From RUG563 sp964549135 (lineage in GTDB: Bacteria > Bacillota > Clostridia > Christensenellales > Aristaeellaceae): 64,000 bases of DNA. Both the position numbers and the translations under genes were made by a program. The notes below the pieces were generated by a model. The model was not told the origin of the DNA, ran no database searches, and was given only the letters and a program-made list of their open reading frames with translations. This document shows, piece by piece, positions 25,923 through 34,093 of this stretch. Each line of letters starts with the position of its first letter. The first letter of the stretch is position 1. The stretch covers positions 1 to 64,000 of the forward strand of contig CAZJUJ010000004.1 of NCBI GenBank assembly GCA_964549135.1, given 5' to 3'.

Positions 25923-27194
25923 TCACGTCTCTCCCGTCGGCTGCGGAAGCACCACGCTGATGCGGGTGCCGAATTCCTCCCGGGAGAAGACATCGAAATA
26001 GCCGCCGTGCTTTTCGACGATCCATTTGGCGATAGAGAGGCCCAGGCCGGTGCCGCCGCCCGCCCGGGTACGCGCAGGATCGGAGCGGAAGAAGCGGTCA
26101 AAGATCCGGTTCAGGTCTTCCTCCCTGATGCCGATGCCGTTATCCTGCACCTCAAAGCAGGGCACGCCCTCCTTCAACCGTGCGCGGAGGGTAATCCGAT
26201 CCTCTTTTTCGGTATATTTCACCGCATTATCGGTAAGGATCCGTGCGGTCTGCTTAAGCATGGCGGCGTCGCCCTGCACCATAACCGGCACATCGGCCAT
26301 GATCCGCCATTGCCGCTCGCCCTGAATCATGCAGGATTCCTCATAGACCTCCCGCATCATCTGGGCGATATCCACATTTTCGATGGTCAATTGATTGCGT
26401 CCGTTATCCCCCCGGGCCAGGAAGAGCAATTGCTCCACCAGCTTTTTCATATGCGCTGTTTCGCTCTGGATGGCCTCTATCCCCTCCGCCAGAATCTTGG
26501 GGTCATCCTTCCCCCATCGGGCCAGCATATCGGCATAGCCCTGAATGACGGCAATGGGCGTGCGCAATTCATGGGAGGCATCGGATGTAAAGCGGCTCTG
26601 CTCCCGATAGGCCTCCTGCATACGCCGGAGCAGATCATTAATGGCCGCCTCCAGGCTCTGCAATTCCTTGCTCCCGGTTTTTAGCTGCACGTTTTCATTG
26701 GTGGGCGATACGGTAGCCAGGGCGCTTTCCAGATGATGCAGCTTTTCCATATCAAACTGCGCGCGGCTCAATTCCTGCGCGGTGCGCGCCATTTTTTCCA
26801 GGGGACTGAGCAGCCGCCTGGCCTTTTTCCTGCCGGTAATGTACTGGAGCAGCAGGAGAACCGTTTCAAAGCCGCAGAGAATCGTAAAAAAGCGGCTGAC
26901 GATATGAAAATAGCCTTCCCCATCCACGGTAATCCTTTCGCCCGCCGCCGTTTCAAAGGAATAGCGGATGGTTTCCGCCCGCGTTCTCAGGCTCTGCCCG
27001 CTGTCCCATTCCAGATGCCGGTAGACGCTCTCGCCGCGCCAGCCGCCGGCGGCCTCCTCCGCCGCATAGCAGAAGCCGAAAACCGATAGCCCCAATAGCA
27101 GCGCATCCACCAATAAAAGCGTAAGAAGCATCCGGAAAAACCAGACGCGGTTCATCCGCTTGGCGATGGATTTCATTCTGCGGTCATCCTTCAT
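25923..27194 (-). CDS. Sensor histidine kinase
   Basis: A 423-residue membrane kinase with two transmembrane segments (near residues 20-45 and 100-120) around a short extracellular loop, then a HAMP-like linker. The HisKA motif is FTSDASHELRTPIAVIQGYAD with the phosphorylated His. The ATPase domain has the N box ILTDNAVKY, the G1 box DNGIGI and the G2 box GGTGLGLSIAKW. Its ATG overlaps the response regulator stop (ATGA), so both come from one transcript. The signal is unknown; the small DUF4342 gene upstream in the operon suggests an envelope or stress input, but that is inference. Confidence 0.92.
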   Translation of the reverse strand: MKDDRRMKSIAKRMNRVWFFRMLLTLLLVDALLLGLSVFGFCYAAEEAAGGWRGESVYRHLEWDSGQSLRTRAETIRYSFETAAGERITVDGEGYFHIVSRFFTILCGFETVLLLLQYITGRKKARRLLSPLEKMARTAQELSRAQFDMEKLHHLESALATVSPTNENVQLKTGSKELQSLEAAINDLLRRMQEAYREQSRFTSDASHELRTPIAVIQGYADMLARWGKDDPKILAEGIEAIQSETAHMKKLVEQLLFLARGDNGRNQLTIENVDIAQMMREVYEESCMIQGERQWRIMADVPVMVQGDAAMLKQTARILTDNAVKYTEKEDRITLRARLKEGVPCFEVQDNGIGIREEDLNRIFDRFFRSDPARTRAGGGTGLGLSIAKWIVEKHGGYFDVFSREEFGTRISVVLPQPTGET

Positions 27195-27871
27195 GCTTCC
27201 TCCCGCAGGACATACCCCACGCCCCTTACGGTATGCAGCAGCTTCTTTTCAAAGCCCTCATCCATCTTGCTCCTGAGATAGCGGACGTATACATCCACCA
27301 CATTGGTTTCCCCCATGTAGCCATAGCCCCAGACCCTTTCCAGCAATTGCTCTCTTGTCAGCACAAGGGTCTTGTTTTCCAGGAAATACTGGAGCAGGGA
27401 AAATTCCCGGCTGGTCAGTTCAATCTCCCGCCCGGCGCGCATGACCAGATGCCGGGAGGCATCCAGGGAAAGATCGCCGCAGAAAAGGGGCTTTTCCTCC
27501 TCCTGCCGGGGCGCCTGCCTGCGCAGCGCCGCCCGGATGCGGGCCAATAATTCCTCAATGGAAAAGGGCTTGGTAATGTAATCATCCGCGCCCATATCCA
27601 GCCCGGTCACCTTATCCATGACCGCATCCCGGGCAGTCAGCATAATAACAGGCAAAGAGGAGGCCCTGCGGATTCTCCGCAGCACCTCCAGGCCGTTAAT
27701 CCCCGGCAGCATGATATCCAATAGCATGAGATCAAAGGATCCTTTTTCTGCCATTTCCAGGCCGCTGCGGCCATCAAAGGCTTTTTCCACGGCATAGCCC
27801 TCATGCTGTAGCTCCAATTCAATAAATCGGGCCAGCTTTTCCTCGTCCTCCACCAGCAGAATCCTGTCCAT
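27191..27871 (-). CDS. OmpR/PhoB-family response regulator
   Basis: A 226-residue regulator. The receiver domain has the acidic pocket EDEE and the phosphorylated Asp in LMLLDIMLPGINGLEVL, with MLTARD and GADDYITKPFSIEELLARI. The C-terminal winged helix (ELTSREFSLLQYFLEN, LLERVWGYG, NVVDVYVRYLRSKMD, TVRGVGYVL) belongs to the OmpR class. It is encoded between the DUF4342 protein and its cognate kinase. Confidence 0.94.
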   Translation of the reverse strand: MDRILLVEDEEKLARFIELELQHEGYAVEKAFDGRSGLEMAEKGSFDLMLLDIMLPGINGLEVLRRIRRASSLPVIMLTARDAVMDKVTGLDMGADDYITKPFSIEELLARIRAALRRQAPRQEEEKPLFCGDLSLDASRHLVMRAGREIELTSREFSLLQYFLENKTLVLTREQLLERVWGYGYMGETNVVDVYVRYLRSKMDEGFEKKLLHTVRGVGYVLREEA

Positions 27872-27892
27872 GGCGCATCCTTCCTTTGCGGC

Positions 27893-28396
27893 TTATTGGC
27901 GCGTGTCCCCGTCCTTCTGTACGGCGTCCGCCGCCTTATCCATCACATCATTGACCTTGGCATCCACATTCGGGCCCTGGAAGGAATAGCGTCCCCCCAC
28001 AAAAAGCCCCACCACCAGCGCAATCAGCGAGGCGGGCCAGCAGAAGATCAGCAGCAGCACCAGCACCGTAATCGGCATGGAAACAATCTCTTCGCCCTTC
28101 CGATTCCTGATCAGAAACTGATTGCTGTTGCCCTTGCTGAATAGATTGCGCAGCAGATTCCATAGCTTCCGGAGCCCGTTTCTCCAGTCATGGCCCCCAT
28201 CGCTCCTGCCCGCATCCCTCTTTACCTGGGTGGTGTATTCCCGGGCCGCGTCCTCGCCCTTCATCCTGCCTTCGCTTTCCAGCAGCACCAGCGCATCCAG
28301 AATATCCCAATCGCTTTTTTCCAGCGCCGCCTTGGCCTCCTCATAGCTTACATTCGCCTTCTGCCGCAGCTTTTCTACCATTTCATAATGATCCAT
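27893..28396 (-). CDS. DUF4342-type small membrane protein with a UBA-like N-terminus
   Basis: A 167-residue protein. Residues 1-45 form a UBA/EF-Ts-like helical domain (VEKLRQKANVSYEEAKAALEKSDWDILDALVLLE). A charged linker follows, then IRNRKGEEIVSMPITV and a hydrophobic hairpin-like membrane region (LVLLLIFCWPASLIALVVGLFVG), and a polar tail. This matches DUF4342, whose function is not known. AAGGAGGAAAAGG precedes the ATG. It is the first gene of the two-component operon. Confidence 0.8.
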   Translation of the reverse strand: MDHYEMVEKLRQKANVSYEEAKAALEKSDWDILDALVLLESEGRMKGEDAAREYTTQVKRDAGRSDGGHDWRNGLRKLWNLLRNLFSKGNSNQFLIRNRKGEEIVSMPITVLVLLLIFCWPASLIALVVGLFVGGRYSFQGPNVDAKVNDVMDKAADAVQKDGDTRQ

Positions 28397-28516
28397 ATCC
28401 TTTTCCTCCTTGGCTCTTGGCCTTCATTTCGTGGAACAAGCATAGGATAGCCCCTGAAGATGAAAAACACCGCGTGCTTTTCATTAGAAAACCATGAGAA
28501 AATGATAAGGATTCCT

Positions 28517-28565
28517 AAAAAAAGGCATGGGAGGGCCGCCCCTGCCTCCGGGGTGCCCTCCCATG
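28517..28565 (-). terminator. Intrinsic terminator of the sugar-acid operon
   Basis: On the minus strand CATGGGAGGGC and GCCCTCCCATG form an 11-base perfect stem (28526-28565) followed by seven Ts. It ends the dgoD-like/SDR/eda transcript before the DUF4342 gene. Confidence 0.88.
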
Positions 28566-28587
28566 ATGGATTTTCGCCGGGCTTTTC

Positions 28588-29238
28588 TTAAAGCGCCTGC
28601 TGAATTGCCCGGATATGCTCCCGGGCCAGATCGGCTATGGCGGCATAGTTTTTCTCCCGCACCAATTCGGGCCGCAGCACCGTAATGCCCGTGCCCACGG
28701 CGTTAATGCCGCGGCGGAGAAATTCCGGAATGGTTTCCGGGTTCACCCCGCCGGTCGCCATCAGGGGAATATGGGGCAGAGGGCCCCGGAGATTGGTAAT
28801 ATAATGCATGCCCAGATCATCGGCGGGAAAAAATTTCACCATGTCCGCGCCCATATCCCAGGCATTGCAGATTTCGGTGGCGGTGGCGGCCCCGGGGATG
28901 GAATACATGCCCAGCCGCTTGGTTTCCGCGATCACGGCCTCCTTGGTATTGGGGGCAATGATGTATTCGCAGCCCGCATCAAAGGCAGCCTGCACCTCCT
29001 GCACATTCAGCACCGTGCCCGCGCCGATATGCATGCGCCCGCCCAGCCGCTTTCTGAGTGCGGCAATCTTTTCGGCATTTTCCGCAATGCAGTTTTCCTG
29101 CCTGTGATCAAAGGTGCTTTCCAGAAAGCGCACCCCCGCATCGGCCAGCGCCTCCGCCGCATCCAGCAGCGTTTCCTTTTCCACGCCCCGGGCAATGATC
29201 ACCAGTTTTTCCTTCAGCAGCAATTCAAAGGCCGTCAT
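28588..29238 (-). CDS. eda: KDPG/KHG (2-keto-3-deoxygluconate-6-phosphate) aldolase
   Basis: A class I aldolase of about 216 residues that splits 2-keto-3-deoxy-6-phosphogluconate or 2-keto-4-hydroxyglutarate. The Schiff-base lysine lies in GADMVKFFPADDLG. The catalytic glutamate is expected in the early VIARGVEKETLLDAAEAL region, and HIGAGTVLNVQEVQAAFDAG and MATGGVNPETIPEFLRRG bind the phosphate. I chose the ATG at 29238, which overlaps the SDR stop (ATGA), over the GTG four codons upstream. It is the last gene of the operon and would produce pyruvate. Confidence 0.92.
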   Translation of the reverse strand: MTAFELLLKEKLVIIARGVEKETLLDAAEALADAGVRFLESTFDHRQENCIAENAEKIAALRKRLGGRMHIGAGTVLNVQEVQAAFDAGCEYIIAPNTKEAVIAETKRLGMYSIPGAATATEICNAWDMGADMVKFFPADDLGMHYITNLRGPLPHIPLMATGGVNPETIPEFLRRGINAVGTGITVLRPELVREKNYAAIADLAREHIRAIQQAL

Positions 29239-30005
29239 TTCTGATTCCACTCCTTATTGTAGGGTAAAATGCAGCAGCTGATGCCGGAATCGATGGTCAG
29301 TTCAGCGCCGGTGACCGTTTTGGCTTCATCCGAGCAGAGATAATACACCCCGGCGGCGATCTCCTCCCCAAAGGATTCGCGCCCCGCCGGATACTGGGCC
29401 CGCCGTTTTTGCGTGGTGGCCTCATCCTGCATATCCCAGCGATCGGTATGGATCGCCCCGGCCACCAGATTATTGATCCGAATGCCCAGATGGCCCACTT
29501 CCAGCGCCAGGGCATGATTCATGGCCGCAATCGCGCCCTTGGAGGCGGCATACAGCACCCGCCCCGGCAGGGTGGCATTGGCATGCACCGAGCCAATCAG
29601 GCAGATGGCGCTGCCGGGAGGCATGAGCTTAACGGCCTCCTGACAGCCGAAAAAGGAGCCCCGGGCATTGGCGTTCATCACCGCATCCCAATCCGCCTGA
29701 GTGGCATTAAAGATGCTCAGATCCACGCCCAGATGCGCCGCATTGGAAATATACGCATTCAGATGCCCAAATTCCTGCTTCACCACGGAAAAAGCTGCGC
29801 GGATGCTTTCCACGCTGGCGGGATCCATGCCCAGCCCCAGTACCCGCACGCTTGGATACTCCCTGCCCACCTGCAGGGCGGCCTCCCGGGCCTCGTCCGC
29901 GCTGCGGCTGGTAATCACGGCGTCATAGCCCTCCCGGGCAAACCGCCTGATGATGGCAAGGCCGGTATTCCGGGCAGCGCCGGTCACAAGAACGACACGA
30001 TTCAT
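29235..30005 (-). CDS. Short-chain dehydrogenase/reductase
   Basis: A 256-residue SDR. The Rossmann motif VTGAARNTGLAIIRRFA, the NAG-like AYISNAAHLGV, the catalytic Ser in CLIGSVHANAT, and YAASKGAIAAMNHALALE with the YxxxK pair are all present. SDRs in such operons oxidise or reduce sugar acids (for example fructuronate- or ketodeoxygluconate-type substrates), but the exact one is unknown. The gap to the dehydratase gene upstream is 45 bases, and the stop overlaps the aldolase start. Confidence 0.9.
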   Translation of the reverse strand: MNRVVLVTGAARNTGLAIIRRFAREGYDAVITSRSADEAREAALQVGREYPSVRVLGLGMDPASVESIRAAFSVVKQEFGHLNAYISNAAHLGVDLSIFNATQADWDAVMNANARGSFFGCQEAVKLMPPGSAICLIGSVHANATLPGRVLYAASKGAIAAMNHALALEVGHLGIRINNLVAGAIHTDRWDMQDEATTQKRRAQYPAGRESFGEEIAAGVYYLCSDEAKTVTGAELTIDSGISCCILPYNKEWNQK

Positions 30006-30050
30006 GGTATCACTCTTTTCTTTCTTCTTTCTGTTCTGTTTTTTATGGAT

Positions 30051-31244
30051 TCAGCGCTTTTCGTTGGCGTATTCCAGGCCCTTAAAATAATAGATCGTAT
30101 CATCCTTGGGCCGAATATCCGTAAGCGTCCCTGTATAATGCCGCAGATTCCGGGGTTTATAGGGATAGCGGGCCATTTCCTCCTCATGCACCTCAATGCC
30201 CAGGCCGGGCTTATTGCCGATGAGGATATAGCCATCCTCAAATACCACCTCTTCATCGGTAATGCTCCTGCGGAAGGAGCCATCGGTCAGCATGATTTCG
30301 TGAATCAGGAAATTGGGGGTAGCGGCAGCCAATTGCAGAATGGCGGCGTTGGAAATCGGGCCGGAGGGATTATGGAAGCTGACGGGAATATGATTGGCCT
30401 CGCACATGGCGGCAATTTTCTTGCTTTCGGAGATGCCGCCGGTGTGGAAAATATCCGGCTGGGCAATATCCACGCAGCCCTTGCGCAGAACATCCCAGAA
30501 TTGATACTTGCCGTAGAATCTCTCCCCCGCCGCCACGGGAATCATGGAATGATCCCGCACCCAGGCAAGGGAATCCAGATTATCCGGCACGGTGGGCTCT
30601 TCAATCAGCATGGGCTTAAAGGGGGCCAGCTGGCGGCTCATCTCCACCGCCGTATAGGGATTGAAGCGGCCATGGCATTCAATCAGCAGATCCACAAAGG
30701 GGCCCACCGCATCCCGTACCGCCCCCACAATGCGCACGGCCTTATCCATTTCCTCCAGGGAAAGGGTCATATGCGCCTTGCCGAAGGGATCCCATTTCAG
30801 CGCCTTGATGCCCATGGCTACGGTCTTTTTCGCGGCGGCGGCAAAATCCTCCGGCTCCCGGGCCCCGGTAAACCAGGCGTTGGCGTACATTTTTACTTTG
30901 TCCCGCATCCTGCCGCCCAGGAGCGCCGCCACCGGCAGATTCAGCCGCTTGCCCAGAATATCCCAGCAGGCAATTTCAATGCCGGAAAGGGCGCTCATCA
31001 TCACAGGGCCGCCCTTCCAATAGGAATCGCGATAGACCTCAAACCACATTTTTTCAATTTCGCCCGGATCGCGGCCCACCACCATCCGCTTCATATCCTC
31101 CACGCAGCCCGCCAGCGCATTTTCCCTGGTGCCCAGCGAGGCCTCGCCCCAGCCGTAAAGCCCCTCGTCAGTCTCCACCTTGATAAATGTCCAGTTGGTG
31201 CGGAAGGCATCCATCGTATAGGCCCTTACATCCGTAATTTTCAT
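30051..31244 (-). CDS. Mandelate racemase/enolase-superfamily sugar-acid dehydratase (galactonate dehydratase-like)
   Basis: A 397-residue enolase-superfamily protein. The N-terminal capping domain begins MKITDVRAYTMDAFRTNW. The barrel has KWDPFGKAHM, the metal ligands in DLLIECHGRFNPYTA, LIEEPTVPDNL and AAGERFYG, and the C-terminal base in VSFHNPSGPISNAA. The pattern is that of DgoD-like acid-sugar dehydratases; the substrate (galactonate or another aldonate) is not proven. With the SDR and KDPG-type aldolase it forms a sugar-acid degradation operon. A consensus promoter is at 31278-31306. Confidence 0.87.
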   Translation of the reverse strand: MKITDVRAYTMDAFRTNWTFIKVETDEGLYGWGEASLGTRENALAGCVEDMKRMVVGRDPGEIEKMWFEVYRDSYWKGGPVMMSALSGIEIACWDILGKRLNLPVAALLGGRMRDKVKMYANAWFTGAREPEDFAAAAKKTVAMGIKALKWDPFGKAHMTLSLEEMDKAVRIVGAVRDAVGPFVDLLIECHGRFNPYTAVEMSRQLAPFKPMLIEEPTVPDNLDSLAWVRDHSMIPVAAGERFYGKYQFWDVLRKGCVDIAQPDIFHTGGISESKKIAAMCEANHIPVSFHNPSGPISNAAILQLAAATPNFLIHEIMLTDGSFRRSITDEEVVFEDGYILIGNKPGLGIEVHEEEMARYPYKPRNLRHYTGTLTDIRPKDDTIYYFKGLEYANEKR

Positions 31245-31277
31245 GCTCTTTCCTCCCCCTTGTCTTTCTCAGCCTTC

Positions 31278-31306
31278 ATTATAAACAGCCCCCTCCTGCG
31301 CCGCAA
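31278..31306 (-). promoter_or_regulatory. Sigma-A-type promoter of the sugar-acid operon
   Basis: On the minus strand TTGCGG and TATAAT are separated by 17 bases, with GGGGGAGGAAAG just before the ATG at 31244. Confidence 0.75.
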
Positions 31307-31421
31307 GGGCGAAAAAACGCGAAACTTTTTCCTGTATTTTGGCCCCCGAAAAATCGGCAGACTTCAGACACCAGATTCCCCATCCCCGCTTGAAAACCAA
31401 GGACGAAGGAACGGGATTTTT

Positions 31422-31797
31422 GCGGGAGGAGGCTTTTGTGTCAAAAGCCCCCTCCCGCACCCTCCCGAAAACCGGGGAACAAGATACGGGGAATAATTTG
31501 CGGGGGAACCACTTTTGAGTCAAAAGTGGGTTCCCCCGCACCCCCTCCGAAAACCGGCTCTGGATGATTCATAGAGGAATATAACAAATTGAATGCCAGA
31601 TCGACAAAAAGAAATAGCAACCCACAAAAACAGCAGCAATGCCTTCGCGCTTGATGAGGACATTGCTGCTTTATTCTTTACACCTATTATTCTTTTGCTT
31701 CACTGGCATTCAATCTGGTTTTTTCTTTTTGTTTCATCCAGAGCCGGTTTTCGGGAGGGTGCGGGAGGGTGCTTTTGACGCAAAAGCATCCTCCCGC
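31422..31797. repeat. Composite nested inverted-repeat element (copy R3)
   Basis: The architecture matches R2. Two left outer hairpins lie at 31422-31458 (TTTTGTGTCAAAA core) and 31500-31539 (CTTTTGAGTCAAAAG core). CTCTGGATG follows near 31558 and GAATGCCAGATC near 31590. A central hairpin at 31631-31671 pairs AGCAGCAATG with CATTGCTGCT, followed by TTATTCTTT. The mirrored CACTGGCATTCAA (about 31700), CATCCAGAGCCGG (about 31735) and outer hairpin (31761-31797) complete it. Both flanking genes run leftward, so this copy lies between tandem transcription units and not between converging genes. No gene is visible in the 587-base gap. Confidence 0.85.
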
Positions 31798-31831
31798 AAT
31801 ATTTTCCCCGTCTCCCGTTTCCCATTCCCCG

Positions 31832-32578
31832 TCAGGCGCGGTGGGCCGCCATGTATTCTTCTACGCGCTTAAGCTCGTCCATGGTATTGACGCCCCAATA
31901 TTCCGGGGAATCAGGGGTAACCACGGCGTGCTGCTTCCAATGCATTTCGTGAATCACCCTGGTGACGCCGGTGAGATAGAATTCCTGTTTGGGGTTATCG
32001 TTTTTAACCCTTTTCAGCGCCTCCCACATCACGTCGCCGCTCATGACCTGCACGCCCACATTCACTTCGTCAATCAGCAATTGCTCCGCATTGCAGGCGC
32101 TCTGCTCCACGATATCAATCAATTCGCCCTTTTCATCCCGGATCAGCCGCCCAAAGGCAGGAATGGGATGAATCTTTGCGGCCAGCAGCGTGTTTTTCGC
32201 CTGATTGGCAATATGCTCCTCCACCATGGTCATATAGGTTTTCCGGGAGAGCAGCGGCATATCGCAGTAGAGGCAAAGCACGGGACCGGAAAAATCGCCC
32301 ACAGCCTCCTCCGCGCAGAGCATGGCATGGGCCGTGCCGCGCTGCTCCTTCTGCCAGACATAATGATATTTTTCGCCCAGATAATCGCGGATTTTTTCCC
32401 CCATCACGCCGATAACGATGGTGATATCCTCCGGCGCCACAAAATCAATCCCGGAAAGCACATGATCAATCAGCGCCCTTCCGCCCACCTGCCGCAGGGC
32501 CTTGGGGATTTCGTCCCTTTCGCATTGCAGCCGGGATCCCTTCCCCGCCGCCAGAATGACCGCCTTGGTTCTTTCCAT
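31832..32578 (-). CDS. GlmU-like nucleotidyltransferase (uridylyltransferase domain only)
   Basis: A 248-residue sugar-phosphate nucleotidyltransferase. The start AVILAAGKGSRL carries the nucleotide-binding loop. VWQKEQRGTAHAMLCAEE is the GlmU-specific Q-GTAHA signature, and LYCDMPLLS is the metal-binding region. The protein stops before any left-handed beta-helix acetyltransferase domain, so it is a stand-alone UDP-GlcNAc pyrophosphorylase-like enzyme; other N-acetylhexosamine or glucose substrates are possible. It sits 46 bases after the rhomboid-like gene, probably in one transcript. Confidence 0.85.
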   Translation of the reverse strand: MERTKAVILAAGKGSRLQCERDEIPKALRQVGGRALIDHVLSGIDFVAPEDITIVIGVMGEKIRDYLGEKYHYVWQKEQRGTAHAMLCAEEAVGDFSGPVLCLYCDMPLLSRKTYMTMVEEHIANQAKNTLLAAKIHPIPAFGRLIRDEKGELIDIVEQSACNAEQLLIDEVNVGVQVMSGDVMWEALKRVKNDNPKQEFYLTGVTRVIHEMHWKQHAVVTPDSPEYWGVNTMDELKRVEEYMAAHRA

Positions 32579-32624
32579 GATCCTGTCTCCTTGTTCTTTC
32601 GTTTGCTTCGGCCCGCGCCGCCGC

Positions 32625-33266
32625 TTATTTTTTCATGCTGTTGATTTTGTACATCAGCCGCCGCCAATCCATCCGCAATTGCAGCAGCGCCGATTTGCCA
32701 AAGAAGAGGAAAAAGGGCAGCAGCGAGAAAATCAGCCCGATCTTATAGGCCCAGGGCGATACCAGAAATTCATAGATCAGCAGCGCCGCCGAAAAGATGC
32801 CCAGCCATTTGGCCTTGATGGGCAGGAAGAAAAAGAGCATGAATTCCGTCTCCGGGAAAAGCACCGCAAAGGAAAGCAGCAGCGATGTATTCAGATAGCT
32901 GTTGGTGGCATAGCCGGTGAGAAAGCCCGCTATGATATTGCCCAGAATCCCAAAGGCATAATAGAGATTGAAGCGCTTGCTCCCCCATTGGCTTTCAAGA
33001 CTGGAGCCGATGAAATAGGAAAAATACAGGCTGAAAATAATCCAGACGATGCTTTCCTGGGGCGGCAGGAAAATAAACGTGATCAGCCGCCAGATTTCGC
33101 CCCGCAGGATCCTATCCCGGCTAAAGGCCAATAGGGCCGAGGCGCTCTGGTTCAGGGGCAGATAATCCAGCATGAATACCCCCAGCATGGCCAGGCACAA
33201 ATATTTCATCAGATCCGGAATATAATACCGCCCCATTTTCCGCTCAATTTTATTGAGCCATTCCAT
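32625..33266 (-). CDS. Rhomboid-like polytopic membrane protein lacking the catalytic dyad
   Basis: A protein of about 213 residues with six hydrophobic segments arranged like a rhomboid fold: LRGEIWRLITFIFLPP in loop 1, YYAFGILGNIIAGFL in the helix that would carry GxSG, and FLPIKAKWLGIFSAALLIYEF. The GxSG serine motif and the histidine dyad partner are not seen, so it is likely a pseudoprotease. I chose the ATG at 33266 (GGAAGGTGATAGGG upstream). The promoter at 33292-33320 supports this start, because the longer frame begins inside the promoter. Confidence 0.7.
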   Translation of the reverse strand: MEWLNKIERKMGRYYIPDLMKYLCLAMLGVFMLDYLPLNQSASALLAFSRDRILRGEIWRLITFIFLPPQESIVWIIFSLYFSYFIGSSLESQWGSKRFNLYYAFGILGNIIAGFLTGYATNSYLNTSLLLSFAVLFPETEFMLFFFLPIKAKWLGIFSAALLIYEFLVSPWAYKIGLIFSLLPFFLFFGKSALLQLRMDWRRLMYKINSMKK

Positions 33267-33291
33267 CCCTATCACCTTCCTTGCTGCCTCT

Positions 33292-33320
33292 ATTATATAA
33301 GAAAAATCCCCGATGCGCAA
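33292..33320 (-). promoter_or_regulatory. Sigma-A-type promoter for the rhomboid-like and nucleotidyltransferase genes
   Basis: On the minus strand TTGCGC and TATAAT are separated by 17 bases, about 25 bases upstream of the start at 33266. Confidence 0.8.
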
Positions 33321-33373
33321 GCCTTATCCATTTTTCTTTCCATTAATGACAAAAATCTGCCGCAAAGGGAAAG

Positions 33374-33417
33374 AAAAAAAGCCGCCCTTCGCCGCAAAAA
33401 GGGAAGCAAAGGGCCGC
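33374..33417 (-). terminator. Intrinsic terminator after the FMN-binding-like gene
   Basis: On the minus strand GCGGCCCTTTGC and GCGAAGGGCGGC pair over 12 positions with one mismatch and are followed by seven Ts. Confidence 0.82.
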
Positions 33418-33449
33418 TTATCAGAAAAAAGCCAATCGAAAGCGCCTGC

Positions 33450-33992
33450 TCAGCGGGCGTTGGCAGCAGCCATTTCCAGGGCCTTCAGAAGAGAATTGAC
33501 GCCGATGGTGCAGCTGGTTTTCAGATCCGCCTCATCCGGCGCGCCGCTGGCGGTCAGGGGAAGGGAAAGCACCTCGGCTACCGTCTTGCCGATGCAGTAA
33601 TTTTCCAGCGCCTGCACCTGGCTGTACCATTCCCCGGCGGGGGCAAACGCGCCCATGCCGTAATTTTCCTTCAGCTCCATCTTGGATTTCCATTCGCTGC
33701 CCGCCTCGGCCATCACCGCGCCCTGAGCGGTCACGCCCAGATCCCCGGCGGTCATATCAAAGCGGATATTGGTGATTTTTCCCGCATCATCCAGCACCAG
33801 CGTGCATACGGTAATTTCCAGGCTGTATTTCCCATCGTAGAAATCGCCGTCCTCCTCATAGGCGCTTTCCGCCTTGGTAACGGCGGTATACACCGCCATG
33901 CCCATGCTTTCGGCAGAGGCAGCGGCAGAGGAGGCCAGGCAGCAGCCCACGGCCAGAGCAAATACCAGAGACAGAATCACCATTCTTTTCAT
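33450..33992 (-). CDS. Exported FMN-binding-domain-like protein
   Basis: A 180-residue protein with a signal peptide (MKRMVILSLVFALAVGCCLASSAAASAE). The mature part resembles small exported FMN-binding-like proteins: GKYSLEITVCTLVLDDAGKITNIRFD as the core beta strands, and DLKTSCTIGVNSLLKALEMA at the end, placed where FMN-binding domains have their ApbE flavinylation motif. The canonical SGAT is not conserved (TSCT), so covalent FMN is uncertain. GGAGG precedes the ATG at 33992, and a TATAAT box lies at 34048-34053. It follows the antiporter operon and may be a redox partner; that is inference. Confidence 0.6.
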   Translation of the reverse strand: MKRMVILSLVFALAVGCCLASSAAASAESMGMAVYTAVTKAESAYEEDGDFYDGKYSLEITVCTLVLDDAGKITNIRFDMTAGDLGVTAQGAVMAEAGSEWKSKMELKENYGMGAFAPAGEWYSQVQALENYCIGKTVAEVLSLPLTASGAPDEADLKTSCTIGVNSLLKALEMAAANAR

Positions 33993-34093
33993 TCCATTGA
34001 TCCTCCGATCCTATAATCCCGGCCCTTATGAGAACCGGCCTGTTTCCATTATACCCACTCTTTGGGGGATGAAATGGCTGCGGAAAAAATTTT

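Noticed and set aside
29409..31496. 695-codon plus-strand frame
   Set aside because: It is antisense to the SDR and dehydratase genes and runs into R3; a shadow frame.
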